Shown here piece by piece: positions 7,057 through 15,395 of a DNA stretch of 23,345 bases. The translations under genes and the position numbers were made by a program. The notes under the pieces are model-generated. The model saw nothing but the letters and a program-made list of their open reading frames with translations. It ran no database searches and was not told the DNA's origin. Source of the stretch: Paludibacteraceae bacterium (GTDB lineage Bacteria > Bacteroidota > Bacteroidia > Bacteroidales > Paludibacteraceae); contig JAEDFN010000027.1 of assembly GCA_016292775.1 (NCBI GenBank), forward strand, positions 1-23,345, written 5' to 3'. Numbering within the stretch: the stretch's first letter is position 1; each line of letters begins with the position of its first letter.

Positions 7057-8235
7057 TTATTTTTCCCAATGAAACTCGACTTCAAGGGTTTCTAGGGCCT
7101 TATATTTCCACTCCTCTTTGTCGAAGTTTGGAGTGTAGCGGGCCTTGAGAACTTTGGCGGCGTGCTCATCCGGCGTATCTCGTGGACCATTGAAGCTGAG
7201 ACTCCTGCTCCAAATGGTTTTAGATTGTTCCTCCCTATCGAGTTGGAAGAAGACTGTACCACAGCGCTTTAGTTTATATTTCTTTCTATTCTCATTGTCG
7301 AGAATCAAGCAATGGTTATCAAGAGGGAAACCATAATCCCCTTCCTCACTATCAGCATACAGGGAATTTGCTATGGAAAACACTCCCACCGGATAGCCTG
7401 CTTTTTCCACCTCTATAACGTCACCGGTGAATATGGTTTTTCCATTGCAATCTTTAATATTCGTATCCACCCCGGCAAATATCATTCTCACGGCGTAACC
7501 TCTACCATAACACTCATCACCGAAGTACTCTTCGACAATATCCTGATTATGCAACTCTGCGTATTTATCATCCTGCATCCAGACATACAGGTCGTAATAA
7601 CCATCTTTATCAATGATGAAAAAATTTCCAAATTGGGCATAACCAAACAGGTCGGTGTCAATCACATAGCGTATACGAAATTTTGGCACCTGAGAGTTCA
7701 CTCCCGAACCTATCTGATAGCGATATAGCAGGCAGAGGTTGACAAGCACCTCCTCGTCAATCACTTTGGGCGGTTCCGGAATGTTATTTTTCGGAATACA
7801 ACCTGCCGACACGTCTATAGCGCGTAAAGTGATAATAGCAATAGCCCACTTAGGAGACATCTGCACGTTGGGTAAATCAATACATTCCTCAAACAGCGGT
7901 ATAATATCATCCTCTCGAAATCCCGAATCCTTACATTCTATTCTTGGCAATATAAAACGATTGTCGGGATGCGCCTTTACATATTCTATAAAATCCTGTA
8001 CAAATGGTTCAAAATCTTCCTCAACTCTAACGAAATTTGTAGGAATGGCGTATGTCTGTCCTCTTCTTCCGGACCCCTCACCCCACTCTGCTCCAAACCT
8101 CTCGTAGGCAATCTTGGCATTTCCTTCTGTATGCTCTCCCTCCAGTGTACTCTCAAAAACGAAAATCTCACATTGTGACAACTGCTCAGGAACCGTCCAA
8201 TCTTTAGGAAGTATTTTGTATTTTATTCTTTTCAT
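7057..8235 (-). CDS. two-domain protein: conserved N-terminal domain plus YopX-like C-terminal domain
   Basis: This 392-residue protein has an N-terminal domain (about 20-135) with GRRGQTYAIPT (56-66), a helix ending near KAHP (87-90), and RIECKDSGFREDDIIPLFEE (98-117). That pattern belongs to an uncharacterised, often phage-associated family common in Bacteroidota. The C-terminal region (about 205-390) contains VDTNIKDCNGKTIFTGDVIE (256-275), very close to the YopX phage-protein consensus TGxKDxNGKxIxxGD. No membrane segment or signal peptide is visible. It is second in an operon with the WYL regulator (12-base gap) and has a real Shine-Dalgarno overlapping that gene's stop codon. Molecular function is unknown; the pairing suggests a phage-derived or phage-sensing module under WYL control. 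Confidence 0.6.
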   Translation of the reverse strand: MKRIKYKILPKDWTVPEQLSQCEIFVFESTLEGEHTEGNAKIAYERFGAEWGEGSGRRGQTYAIPTNFVRVEEDFEPFVQDFIEYVKAHPDNRFILPRIECKDSGFREDDIIPLFEECIDLPNVQMSPKWAIAIITLRAIDVSAGCIPKNNIPEPPKVIDEEVLVNLCLLYRYQIGSGVNSQVPKFRIRYVIDTDLFGYAQFGNFFIIDKDGYYDLYVWMQDDKYAELHNQDIVEEYFGDECYGRGYAVRMIFAGVDTNIKDCNGKTIFTGDVIEVEKAGYPVGVFSIANSLYADSEEGDYGFPLDNHCLILDNENRKKYKLKRCGTVFFQLDREEQSKTIWSRSLSFNGPRDTPDEHAAKVLKARYTPNFDKEEWKYKALETLEVEFHWEK

Positions 8236-8243
8236 AATAGTTA

Positions 8244-8249
8244 CTCCTT
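8244..8249 (-). promoter_or_regulatory. Shine-Dalgarno AAGGAG for the YopX-like gene
   Basis: The - strand reads TAAGGAG, with AAGGAG ending 8 bases before the ATG at 8235 and its first bases inside the TAA stop of the WYL gene (8248-8250). A canonical site is unusual here, because most genes in the window have none. It supports the start choice and suggests translational coupling. Confidence 0.6.
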
Positions 8250-9189
8250 AATATATTTTTTCCACATCATTATTTTTTCTCTCATCATTATAATTTTTCC
8301 ACATTCGATTTATGTTCCCAATAATCTCATTGCGAAGCCAAAGCGGTTCGAGTACTTCTACATCCTCACCATTCCACAATATCTCCTGCCGAAAATCGAA
8401 AGTAGGACGGAGATGATACTCGAAGATGCTGTATTCCTCTGTTCGTTCTATCTCTTGTTGCGATTCATGCAGAGGCAAATTTCGGAGATAGTTGGCCTGT
8501 CCGGAACTTGATTTTAGTTTTACTTTCTGAATTTCGCACTCTTTATCGACAATTATTCCATAACAACCATCAAAAAAAGCCTTTGGGCTGAAGTCTATGG
8601 GGTATTCAAATGTATGACTTGACATTCGGAAACCACGGATTCGGTCGAGGCAATAGATAGTGTCGTTTCCTGATGGCCATTGGCGTCCAACTACATACCA
8701 GCGTTGACGAAAAAGCTTGACGCACAATGGCATAATATAATGTTCGTGCAAATCATCTCTCAAATAATTATTATAGGTGATATGGACGAAACGGTTTTTC
8801 TTCATTGCTTCAAGAATCGGCTCCAGGTATTCCCTTCCGCTCGGCACATTGTCAAGTAGGATTCTATCTTTGATGGACTTACTCTCGATGAGGGTATTGC
8901 TGACGGAGTAGGTGCTGAGAAGCCAGTTCTCAATACCGCCACTCTTTATATCATCCACATTTTCAATATAATAACGATATGGAGTAGACTTTTCACATTC
9001 AATTATCAAACCAAATGTATCGAAAATGTTCCACTTCCATTTATGAAAGGTACGTTTCAGCATTTCCTCTCCACCACTCAAGTCGATATTATCCATCCAT
9101 AAACGGTTGAGTTCTTCAAATGTTATCTTCCGTGCCTTGTAAATAGTTTCCACTATCCACACAAGCTTGTTCGTTTGATTCAGTGCCAT
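8248..9189 (-). CDS. WYL-domain transcriptional regulator
   Basis: This 313-residue protein starts at the ATG 9187-9189; an in-frame TTG eight codons upstream is less likely because it would lie almost on the predicted transcription start. The N-terminal 80 residues look like a winged-helix DNA-binding region. The WYL core lies at about 122-210: MPLCVKLFRQRWYVVGR (153-169) and LDRIRG (181-186). The C-terminal WCX-like extension (about 220-300) contains RPTFDFRQEILWNGEDVEVLEP. WYL regulators bind nucleic-acid ligands or nucleotides and control defence and DNA-damage genes. It leads an operon with the YopX-like gene and is divergent from sdaA. A palindrome at 9243-9265 next to its promoter could be its operator. 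Confidence 0.82.
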   Translation of the reverse strand: MALNQTNKLVWIVETIYKARKITFEELNRLWMDNIDLSGGEEMLKRTFHKWKWNIFDTFGLIIECEKSTPYRYYIENVDDIKSGGIENWLLSTYSVSNTLIESKSIKDRILLDNVPSGREYLEPILEAMKKNRFVHITYNNYLRDDLHEHYIMPLCVKLFRQRWYVVGRQWPSGNDTIYCLDRIRGFRMSSHTFEYPIDFSPKAFFDGCYGIIVDKECEIQKVKLKSSSGQANYLRNLPLHESQQEIERTEEYSIFEYHLRPTFDFRQEILWNGEDVEVLEPLWLRNEIIGNINRMWKNYNDERKNNDVEKIY

Positions 9190-9227
9190 ATATAATACAT
9201 TTTTATATAACAATACGAATTTTGATG

Positions 9228-9235
9228 CAAAATTA
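9228..9235 (-). promoter_or_regulatory. -7 box (TAATTTTG) for the WYL operon
   Basis: The - strand reads TAATTTTG, a full TAnnTTTG match, 38 bases before the ATG at 9189. No TTTG is seen at -33; that position is instead occupied by the inverted repeat 9243-9265. Confidence 0.45.
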
Positions 9236-9242
9236 TTGTACA

Positions 9243-9265
9243 GGTGTGCCTTTTACGTTCACACC
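9243..9265. promoter_or_regulatory. inverted repeat GGTGTG-N11-CACACC, possible WYL operator
   Basis: GGTGTG (9243-9248) and CACACC (9260-9265) are exact complements separated by 11 bases, so the half-site centres are 17 bases apart, close to two helical turns. The repeat lies just upstream of the WYL -7 box, in the divergent region shared with sdaA. It stands out as GC-rich in a very AT-rich spacer. Binding by the adjacent regulator is inference. Confidence 0.35.
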
Positions 9266-9393
9266 CAAGCCGTAAAATATTATTTTTTACACTACATGTG
9301 AAATCAAAATAAGCCGTTAAGCAAAAACTATTGTAGAAATTGTATTTTCAAATAAAATCATCCAATGCAAAGGCATAAATAAAATATTCTTTG

Positions 9394-9401
9394 TACATTT
9401 G
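9394..9401 (+). promoter_or_regulatory. -7 box (TACATTTG) for sdaA
   Basis: TACATTTG matches TAnnTTTG and lies 34 bases before the ATG at 9436. The same octamer serves the large directon at 23186-23193. A -33 TTTG is not evident. Its position argues that the in-frame TTG at 9391 cannot be the start codon. Confidence 0.5.
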
Positions 9402-9435
9402 CAAAATAAATAAAACAGATAAAAAGATAAATACA

Positions 9436-10629
9436 ATGAAATCGATAAAGGAGTTATTTAGAATAGGATATGGGCCATCGAGCAGTCACACAATGGGGCC
9501 TCGTCGTGCGGCAGAAATGTTTTTACAAAAGCATCCGGAGGCTGCTACCTTCGAAATAACCCTTTATGGTAGCCTTGCTGCGACAGGTAAAGGGCACATG
9601 ACAGATGTTGCTTTACTTGACGTAATGCCCAATGCCAAGATAATATGGAGAAGTGATATTTTTCTCGACTACCACCCTAACGGCATGACCTTCAAAAGTT
9701 TTGATAATGAAGAAAAGACTACGGATGAGTGGACCGTATTCAGTATCGGAGGAGGAGCATTAGCCGAAGAGGGAAAGAACATCGAATCTGACGACATATA
9801 CACGATGACTACAATGACCGATATTTTGGACTATTGCAACAAGACGGGCAAGAGTTATTGGGAATATGTAGAAGAGTGTGAAGGAGTGGAGATTTGGGAT
9901 TATCTAGCCGAGATATGGAATGTGATGAAAGAGTCGGTAGAGGCGGGTTTAGATGCCGAAGGAGTACTGCCGGGGCCACTTCATTTACGGAGGAAAGCTG
10001 CCACATATAATATTAAAGCCACGGGATATCAAGATAATTTAAGGTCGCGAGGGTTGGTTTTTGCCTATGCTCTTGCCGTCAGCGAGCATAATGCAAGTGG
10101 AGGTAAGATAGTAACAGCCCCTACATGTGGCTCCTGCGGGGTTCTACCGGGAGTACTTTATCATCTATGGAAGAGTAAGAATATCAATGAAGTAAGGATA
10201 TTAAGAGCATTAGCTACGGCGGGGCTCTTTGGCAATATAGTAAAGCAGAATGCATCGATAAGCGGTGCGGAAGTGGGCTGTCAAGGTGAAGTAGGAGTAG
10301 CATGTGCTATGGCCGCTGCTGCTGCAAATCAGCTTTTTGGAGGCAGTCCTACTCAAATAGAATACGCTGCCGAAATGGGACTTGAACATCACCTTGGTAT
10401 GACGTGTGACCCTGTGTGCGGATTGGTACAAATACCTTGTATCGAGCGTAATGCCTATGCTGCTGCCCGTGCTTTAGACTCAAATATTTACGCCTCTTTT
10501 TCCGATGGGTTACACCGCGTTTCCTTCGATAAAGTGGTGAGTGTGATGAAACAAACCGGACACGATTTACCTTCTCTTTACAAAGAGACTTCTAAAGGTG
10601 GATTGGCGAAAGATTACAATAATCATTAA
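9436..10629 (+). CDS. sdaA: L-serine ammonia-lyase, iron-sulfur-dependent, single chain
   Basis: The enzyme deaminates L-serine to pyruvate and ammonia in the cytoplasm. The 397-residue chain carries both beta and alpha regions, as in single-chain type II L-serine dehydratases. Visible signatures are GYGPSSSHTMGPRRA (11-25), TAPTCGSCGVLPG (227-239), GCQGEVG (281-287) and MTCDPVCGLVQIPCIERN (322-339). Cysteines 282, 324 and 335 fit the three conserved [4Fe-4S] ligands of the family. I chose ATG 9436 because an upstream in-frame TTG (9391) overlaps the promoter. It is monocistronic, divergent from the WYL operon and convergent with the large directon. The C-terminus GGLAKDYNNH looks complete. 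Confidence 0.95.
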   Translation: MKSIKELFRIGYGPSSSHTMGPRRAAEMFLQKHPEAATFEITLYGSLAATGKGHMTDVALLDVMPNAKIIWRSDIFLDYHPNGMTFKSFDNEEKTTDEWTVFSIGGGALAEEGKNIESDDIYTMTTMTDILDYCNKTGKSYWEYVEECEGVEIWDYLAEIWNVMKESVEAGLDAEGVLPGPLHLRRKAATYNIKATGYQDNLRSRGLVFAYALAVSEHNASGGKIVTAPTCGSCGVLPGVLYHLWKSKNINEVRILRALATAGLFGNIVKQNASISGAEVGCQGEVGVACAMAAAAANQLFGGSPTQIEYAAEMGLEHHLGMTCDPVCGLVQIPCIERNAYAAARALDSNIYASFSDGLHRVSFDKVVSVMKQTGHDLPSLYKETSKGGLAKDYNNH

Positions 10630-10712
10630 CTATAGACGACAGATATTATCACAGAAAGTACGTAAAGAGACTGTAGAGAGGATTGTGAAAAAAGTGGAAA
10701 ACGATAAATAAC

Positions 10713-10829
10713 CTAAAAAATATATAATAATAGAATTATTATCAACAATACTATCATCAACATCAGTGATACTGAAGTATTTGTATAGCTATAGAAAAAG
10801 TTTTTGAATTTATCGATTATATTTTTCAT
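10713..10829 (-). CDS. 38-residue putative small membrane protein
   Basis: An ATG 12 bases after the ispD stop opens a 38-codon frame ending in TAG. The N-terminal 17 residues are short and basic/aromatic (MKNIIDKFKNFFYSYTN). The rest (about 18-38) is one continuous hydrophobic segment, including LMLMIVLLIIILLLYIF, long enough for one transmembrane helix. Spacing matches the rest of the directon, so it would be its last gene. Against it: AT-rich DNA readily produces hydrophobic frames by chance, and there is no Shine-Dalgarno. No family is recognised. Confidence 0.4.
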   Translation of the reverse strand: MKNIIDKFKNFFYSYTNTSVSLMLMIVLLIIILLLYIF

Positions 10830-10841
10830 AGTATCAAAATG

Positions 10842-11537
10842 TTATAGTAAATTATTGACAATATATTCCGCCACTGCTATATCTATTGGGTTTGTAATTT
10901 TTATATTTCTCTCATCACCCGGCACGAGCAATATTTTTTCTTCCGGGAAAAATCGCTCCCACACGGAAGCATCGTCGGTAATTTCGGCAGAATAATTGAT
11001 ATTACAATACGCATCAAGCAATTTTTTAAAAGGGAAACATTGCGGGGTTTGTACTCTGCAATATTTTTTTCTATCTACTGCAACAGAAAAATCATCACAA
11101 TATTCACGTATTGAGTCCACCAACGGGAGGACGGGAATAGAGGCAAAACCATCGGAAGCCGCAGAGAACAAAGAATTTAAGAAAGAGTGGGTAACAAAAG
11201 GGCGTACGCCATCATGTACTGCAACCACATCAATATCCTGCGCCAATTCGGCAGGGATAGCGAGTAACCCATTTTTCACGGAGTAGAACCTCTCTTTACC
11301 ACCATAAGCCAAGATATGTGGTACATTAAACTTATATTGTTCACATAATTGCTGCCACAGATTCACACTGTTTTCGAGCATAACCAGCACAATAACCATA
11401 TCATTATCAAAAGAATAAAGATTTGATAACGTATGCATCAATATTGGCTTTTCATTGACACTCAGAAATTGTTTTGGCAATTCGGAGCCCATTCTTTTCC
11501 CACTACCACCGGCAACGACAATTACGGCTTTTCTCAT
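10842..11537 (-). CDS. ispD: 2-C-methyl-D-erythritol 4-phosphate cytidylyltransferase
   Basis: IspD transfers CMP from CTP to MEP in the non-mevalonate isoprenoid pathway. The 231-residue protein shows the nucleotide-binding start VVAGGSGKRMGSELPKQF (7-24), VHDGVRPFV, QTPQCF, EITDDASV and IKITNP, all expected of the family. Length is typical. It lies 37 bases after the polyprenyl synthase gene, so two isoprenoid steps are adjacent: IspD feeds precursors and the synthase polymerises them. The 37-base gap is the widest in the directon and shows no promoter. Confidence 0.95.
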   Translation of the reverse strand: MRKAVIVVAGGSGKRMGSELPKQFLSVNEKPILMHTLSNLYSFDNDMVIVLVMLENSVNLWQQLCEQYKFNVPHILAYGGKERFYSVKNGLLAIPAELAQDIDVVAVHDGVRPFVTHSFLNSLFSAASDGFASIPVLPLVDSIREYCDDFSVAVDRKKYCRVQTPQCFPFKKLLDAYCNINYSAEITDDASVWERFFPEEKILLVPGDERNIKITNPIDIAVAEYIVNNLL

Positions 11538-11574
11538 TATCTACTGCAAATAAACGATTATACACTGCTACAGA

Positions 11575-12591
11575 TTAATAATCTCTTTCGAGCACCAAAG
11601 AGAGGAGGTTAATAAGTGCCACTTTAGTTTCGGATTCCGGGAAACATTGTAGGGCTTTAATTGCCTCTTCTTTATAGTAATACATACGTTTTTCGGCATA
11701 TTCTATACCACCGTTACGAGCCACAAGCAGACCGATATTATAGAAAAATTCTTCAGAAAAATTTCCCTCTTTTACGGCATTAAGGATTAAATCAGCATGA
11801 TGTTTTGAAGAAATTTTCAGTGCGTGTTGCAGAGGGAGGGTGATTTTACCTTCACGAATATCATTTAAAGTAGGTTTACCGATATTGGCTTTAGGGGAAT
11901 AATCCAGAATATCATCTTTTATTTGAAAGCATATACCGAGGAATTCAGCAAAACGAGTAAGAGCCTCATACTGAGTGCTATTAGCATTAGCACTGATAGC
12001 TGCTGCTTGGGCGCTTGCAATAAATAGGATAGCGGTTTTTTTACGGATAATATCAATATATTCTTCTTCGGTAGGGATATCATAAGCATGTTGTAGCTGA
12101 AGGAGTTCTCCACGCGACAGCATAAGGCCAAGATTAGCCAATTGGTCAAAGAGTACACTATTTTTAGTAGAAGAGATAAAAGACATGGATTTACTGAGCA
12201 GATAATCACCAACGAGCACGGCAGTACGATTGTCGAAAACGGCATTAACAGAAGGTTGCCCCCTGCGTTGTAAAGTATTGTCTACCACATCGTCATGTAT
12301 AAGGCTTGCTGTGTGGAGGAGCTCATAAGAAGTAGCAACACGGTATGTAACGTCATTGACGGAGCCACATAATTTGGCGCACAATATAGAGAATATCGGG
12401 CGCATATGTTTCCCTTGCTTATTAGAGACATACTTTACTACACGCCTAAGCAACTCCTCATTAGCTTGAAATTGATCGGAGAAATTATTAGTAAACTGCT
12501 CAATTTCAGTTTTAAAAACGGTATTAAATAGGTTTTTGAACTCCTCATACTCTTTAGAGATAGGAGCTTTAATCTGATCTAAAGAAATCAT
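11575..12591 (-). CDS. long-chain trans-polyprenyl diphosphate synthase
   Basis: The 338-residue enzyme probably elongates farnesyl diphosphate with IPP to make the menaquinone side chain. The two aspartate motifs are DDVVD (100-104) and DDILD (226-230), with the GKHMRP substrate loop at 60-65. The residues four and five before the first motif are small (A95, S96), as in octaprenyl synthases (IspB) rather than short-chain FPP synthases. Start ATG 12589-12591 is one base after the uvrB stop; an upstream in-frame TTG would overlap uvrB. The exact product length cannot be read from sequence, so I give no symbol. Confidence 0.9.
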   Translation of the reverse strand: MISLDQIKAPISKEYEEFKNLFNTVFKTEIEQFTNNFSDQFQANEELLRRVVKYVSNKQGKHMRPIFSILCAKLCGSVNDVTYRVATSYELLHTASLIHDDVVDNTLQRRGQPSVNAVFDNRTAVLVGDYLLSKSMSFISSTKNSVLFDQLANLGLMLSRGELLQLQHAYDIPTEEEYIDIIRKKTAILFIASAQAAAISANANSTQYEALTRFAEFLGICFQIKDDILDYSPKANIGKPTLNDIREGKITLPLQHALKISSKHHADLILNAVKEGNFSEEFFYNIGLLVARNGGIEYAEKRMYYYKEEAIKALQCFPESETKVALINLLSLVLERDY

Positions 12592-12592
12592 A

Positions 12593-14611
12593 TCAATTAT
12601 TTTTCTCATTAAAAATTGCCTCAAGACGGATCATCTCATCCCTCCATTGAGCGGCTTCCATAAAGTCCAGTTTTTTAGCTGCCTCTTCCATGTGGTGTTT
12701 AGCATTATTAATAGCCTTTTCAAGGTCTTTAACATTCATATTTTTAATAACCGGTTCGGCAGCGATAGCGTTGAATTCTTTTTCGACATACGCCTTAGGC
12801 TCTGATTTAGAAGGCATAATATGAGCGAGAGGAGAATCCATTCCGGACATTACAGGAGCAGGAATAATATTGTGTTCTTGGTTGTATTTCAATTGTTTTT
12901 CACGGCGGCGGTTAGTTTCGTCGATAGTAAGTTTCATAGATCGAGTAATAGTATCGGCATACATAATAACCTTACCATTCACATTACGAGCGGCCCGGCC
13001 GGCGGTTTGGGTGAGCGACCTATGGTCTCGAAGGAATCCTTCTTTATCGGCATCGAGGATAGCGACGAGCGACACTTGAGGCAAATCGAGGCCTTCCCTA
13101 AGCAGGTTTACCCCAATAAGCACATCGAAAAGTCCCTTTCGAAGGTCGTCAAGAATCTGCACCCTTTCAAGGGTATCGATATCAGAATGGATATAATTAC
13201 ATCTCACACCGTTTCGTTCGAAATATTGGTTCAATTCTTCAGCCATACGTTTTGTCAAAGTAGTAACCAACACTCTTTCGTCCGCCTCGGCACGTTTTGC
13301 GATTTCCTCCATCAGGTCATCGATTTGATTAAGAGTAGGTCGCACTTCGATTTCCGGGTCGAGGAGGCCTGTAGGGCGTATCACTTGGTCGACAATAATG
13401 CCATCGCTCTTCATGAGTTCGAAATCGGCAGGAGTGGCACTCACATAAATAGCGGTATGAACGAGGCTTTCGAACTCTTCGAATTTTAATGGGCGGTTAT
13501 CCATTGCGGCCTTCATTCGGAATCCATACTCTACAAGATTTTTTTTACGAGAAGCATCGCCGCCATACATTGCCCGAATTTGAGGCACGGTGACATGGCT
13601 TTCGTCTACGATAAGCAAAAAATCTTTTGGGAAATAATCGAGCAAACAATATGGGCGGGAACCGGGAGGACGATTATCGAAATATCTGCTATAATTCTCC
13701 ACACCGGAGCAATACCCCACCTCTTTTATCATCTCCAAATCGTAATTTACGCGCTCCTGCAAGCGTTTTGCTTCGTAAGGTTTTCCTAAATCAATCAACT
13801 CTTGCACCTCTTCTCCGAGGTCTAAAGCAATTTGATCGATAGCGGAATTTACTCTTTCTTGCGTAGTAACAAAGATATTTGCAGGATATATTTTATAATC
13901 TTCAAACTGCTGAATAGTAACGTTATTGATAGGGTCGAGAGTTTCGATAGAGTCTATCTCATCGTCCCAAAAAATTATTCTAAGTATATCTTCGGCATAA
14001 GAGAGATAGATATCAAGAGTATCGCCCTTTAGTCGGTAAGATCCGCGGGTGAGGTCGATATCATTACGAGTATATTGTGCATTTACGAGTCGCCTCATTA
14101 AATTCTGAGTAGAGATATTCATTCCTACCTTAATAGAGATACAGTTATCGGTGAAATCGGCAGGATTACCAATTCCATAAAGGCAAGAAACAGAAGATAC
14201 TACTACAACATCACGTCTACCGGAAAGAAGAGCGGCGGTAGCAGAGAGGCGCAATCGGTCGATTTCGGCATTTATAGCCAAGTCTTTTTCGATATAAGTA
14301 TCGGTGAGAGGAAGATAAGCTTCCGGCTGATAATAATCGTAATAAGAGACGAAATACTCAACGGCATTATTCGGAAAAAAGGATTTGAATTCGGTATAGA
14401 GTTGTGCCGCGAGGGTTTTATTATGAGATAGGATAAGAGTAGGACGGTTTATATTAGCGATAACATTAGCCATAGTAAAGGTTTTTCCGGAGCCGGTAAC
14501 ACCGAGAAGAGTTTGAAACGGTATACCGGCATTGATGCCGTCCGTCAAACTACGGATAGCTTCGGGTTGATCGCCCGTAGGCTGGTATGGAGAAACCAAT
14601 TTAAAGTCCAT
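12593..14611 (-). CDS. uvrB: excinuclease ABC subunit B
   Basis: UvrB is the damage-verifying helicase-like subunit of nucleotide excision repair. The 672-residue protein has Walker A GVTGSGKT (37-44), the beta-hairpin segment YYDYYQPEAYLP, the DESH box, the late helicase motif QTAGRAARN and a C-terminal UVR motif (KLDFMEAAQWRDEM) for UvrC contact. Length is standard. It sits 4 bases after birA and 1 base before the polyprenyl synthase gene. No LexA-type box is seen, so damage-specific control is not evident. Confidence 0.97.
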   Translation of the reverse strand: MDFKLVSPYQPTGDQPEAIRSLTDGINAGIPFQTLLGVTGSGKTFTMANVIANINRPTLILSHNKTLAAQLYTEFKSFFPNNAVEYFVSYYDYYQPEAYLPLTDTYIEKDLAINAEIDRLRLSATAALLSGRRDVVVVSSVSCLYGIGNPADFTDNCISIKVGMNISTQNLMRRLVNAQYTRNDIDLTRGSYRLKGDTLDIYLSYAEDILRIIFWDDEIDSIETLDPINNVTIQQFEDYKIYPANIFVTTQERVNSAIDQIALDLGEEVQELIDLGKPYEAKRLQERVNYDLEMIKEVGYCSGVENYSRYFDNRPPGSRPYCLLDYFPKDFLLIVDESHVTVPQIRAMYGGDASRKKNLVEYGFRMKAAMDNRPLKFEEFESLVHTAIYVSATPADFELMKSDGIIVDQVIRPTGLLDPEIEVRPTLNQIDDLMEEIAKRAEADERVLVTTLTKRMAEELNQYFERNGVRCNYIHSDIDTLERVQILDDLRKGLFDVLIGVNLLREGLDLPQVSLVAILDADKEGFLRDHRSLTQTAGRAARNVNGKVIMYADTITRSMKLTIDETNRRREKQLKYNQEHNIIPAPVMSGMDSPLAHIMPSKSEPKAYVEKEFNAIAAEPVIKNMNVKDLEKAINNAKHHMEEAAKKLDFMEAAQWRDEMIRLEAIFNEKNN

Positions 14612-14615
14612 ATTA

Positions 14616-15389
14616 TCAATCTAAAATATAAATCAATTCTTTAAAAGCATATTTGTGTAAAGAGCCATCGGCATGTTTAAGAGATAACAAGCCGGAAGCA
14701 TCCACTCCCACGATAGAAGCAAAGAAAGTATCACCACCCGGGGTGGCATATTTATGTAAACCATCTCGGCGATATAGGAGAGCAAAATATCTGTAATAGA
14801 GCTCTTCAAGCGACAATATACATTTGTCAAAAACCTCCTCGTAATACTTTATTATCCTCTTCACCAAAGACTTACGTAATTTTTCAACATTAAAAAGTCG
14901 CCCTGCAATAATAGCGAGACTTGTAGGATTAGGAGCGTTCAAAAACTCTTGTTGATTGACATTGACCCCCACACCGACAATAGAAGTATCTATATTACGA
15001 CCGATAATTGTATTTTCAATAAGTACTCCACACAACTTTTTATCGTTATAATATATATCATTAGGCCATTTAACAACCACATTTTTTTCGGGTAGCAAAT
15101 CGTTTAATTCATCGGCAATAGCGATAGCCACCACTTGGTTTATAAAGAATTGCATATCCACAGGGATATTTTCAGGGCGGATAAGCAACGAAAAAGTAAG
15201 GTTTTTTTTCGGTTCACTCTCCCACACATTAGAGGTCTTTCCGCCAATCATAGTTTGCCCTCTGCCGGCAGATTGAAAATCGGTGAAGATGCAAGAATAA
15301 TTTTTCAATTTACAAGCATCCAATCTACGCTTCATCTCACTATTTGTAGAGTCGACCTCAGCACAATATATAAAGTTACATTTACTCAT
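14616..15389 (-). CDS. birA: biotin--[acetyl-CoA-carboxylase] ligase (class I)
   Basis: The enzyme attaches biotin to carboxyl carrier proteins through biotinyl-AMP. The 257 residues start directly with the catalytic domain (VDSTN 12-16, AGRGQ 41-45, KWPND 107-111, CGVLIE 120-125); no N-terminal helix-turn-helix is present, so it is a class I ligase that does not act as the biotin repressor. The biotinyl-AMP loop is odd: the usual GRGRxGRxW form reads GRGQTMIGGKTSNVW, longer and lacking the second Arg-Gly. A C-terminal SH3-like cap (about 210-257) is present. It lies between dacB (6 bases) and uvrB (4 bases). Confidence 0.92.
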   Translation of the reverse strand: MSKCNFIYCAEVDSTNSEMKRRLDACKLKNYSCIFTDFQSAGRGQTMIGGKTSNVWESEPKKNLTFSLLIRPENIPVDMQFFINQVVAIAIADELNDLLPEKNVVVKWPNDIYYNDKKLCGVLIENTIIGRNIDTSIVGVGVNVNQQEFLNAPNPTSLAIIAGRLFNVEKLRKSLVKRIIKYYEEVFDKCILSLEELYYRYFALLYRRDGLHKYATPGGDTFFASIVGVDASGLLSLKHADGSLHKYAFKELIYILD

Positions 15390-15395
15390 AATCCA

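Noticed and set aside
10591..10709. A + strand frame starting at a GTG inside sdaA and ending in TAA near 10709 (QKVRKETVERIVKKVENDK at its end)
   Set aside because: It overlaps the sdaA end in another frame, starts with GTG, has no promoter or ribosome site, and sdaA itself looks complete; probably chance.
10724..10742. AT-only 8-bp-stem hairpin followed by a U tract on the - strand, possible directon terminator
   Set aside because: The stem has no GC pair and lies inside the possible small membrane ORF; too weak to call.
12821..13489. 222-codon + strand frame opposite uvrB
   Set aside because: A shadow of a highly conserved gene with no domain of its own.
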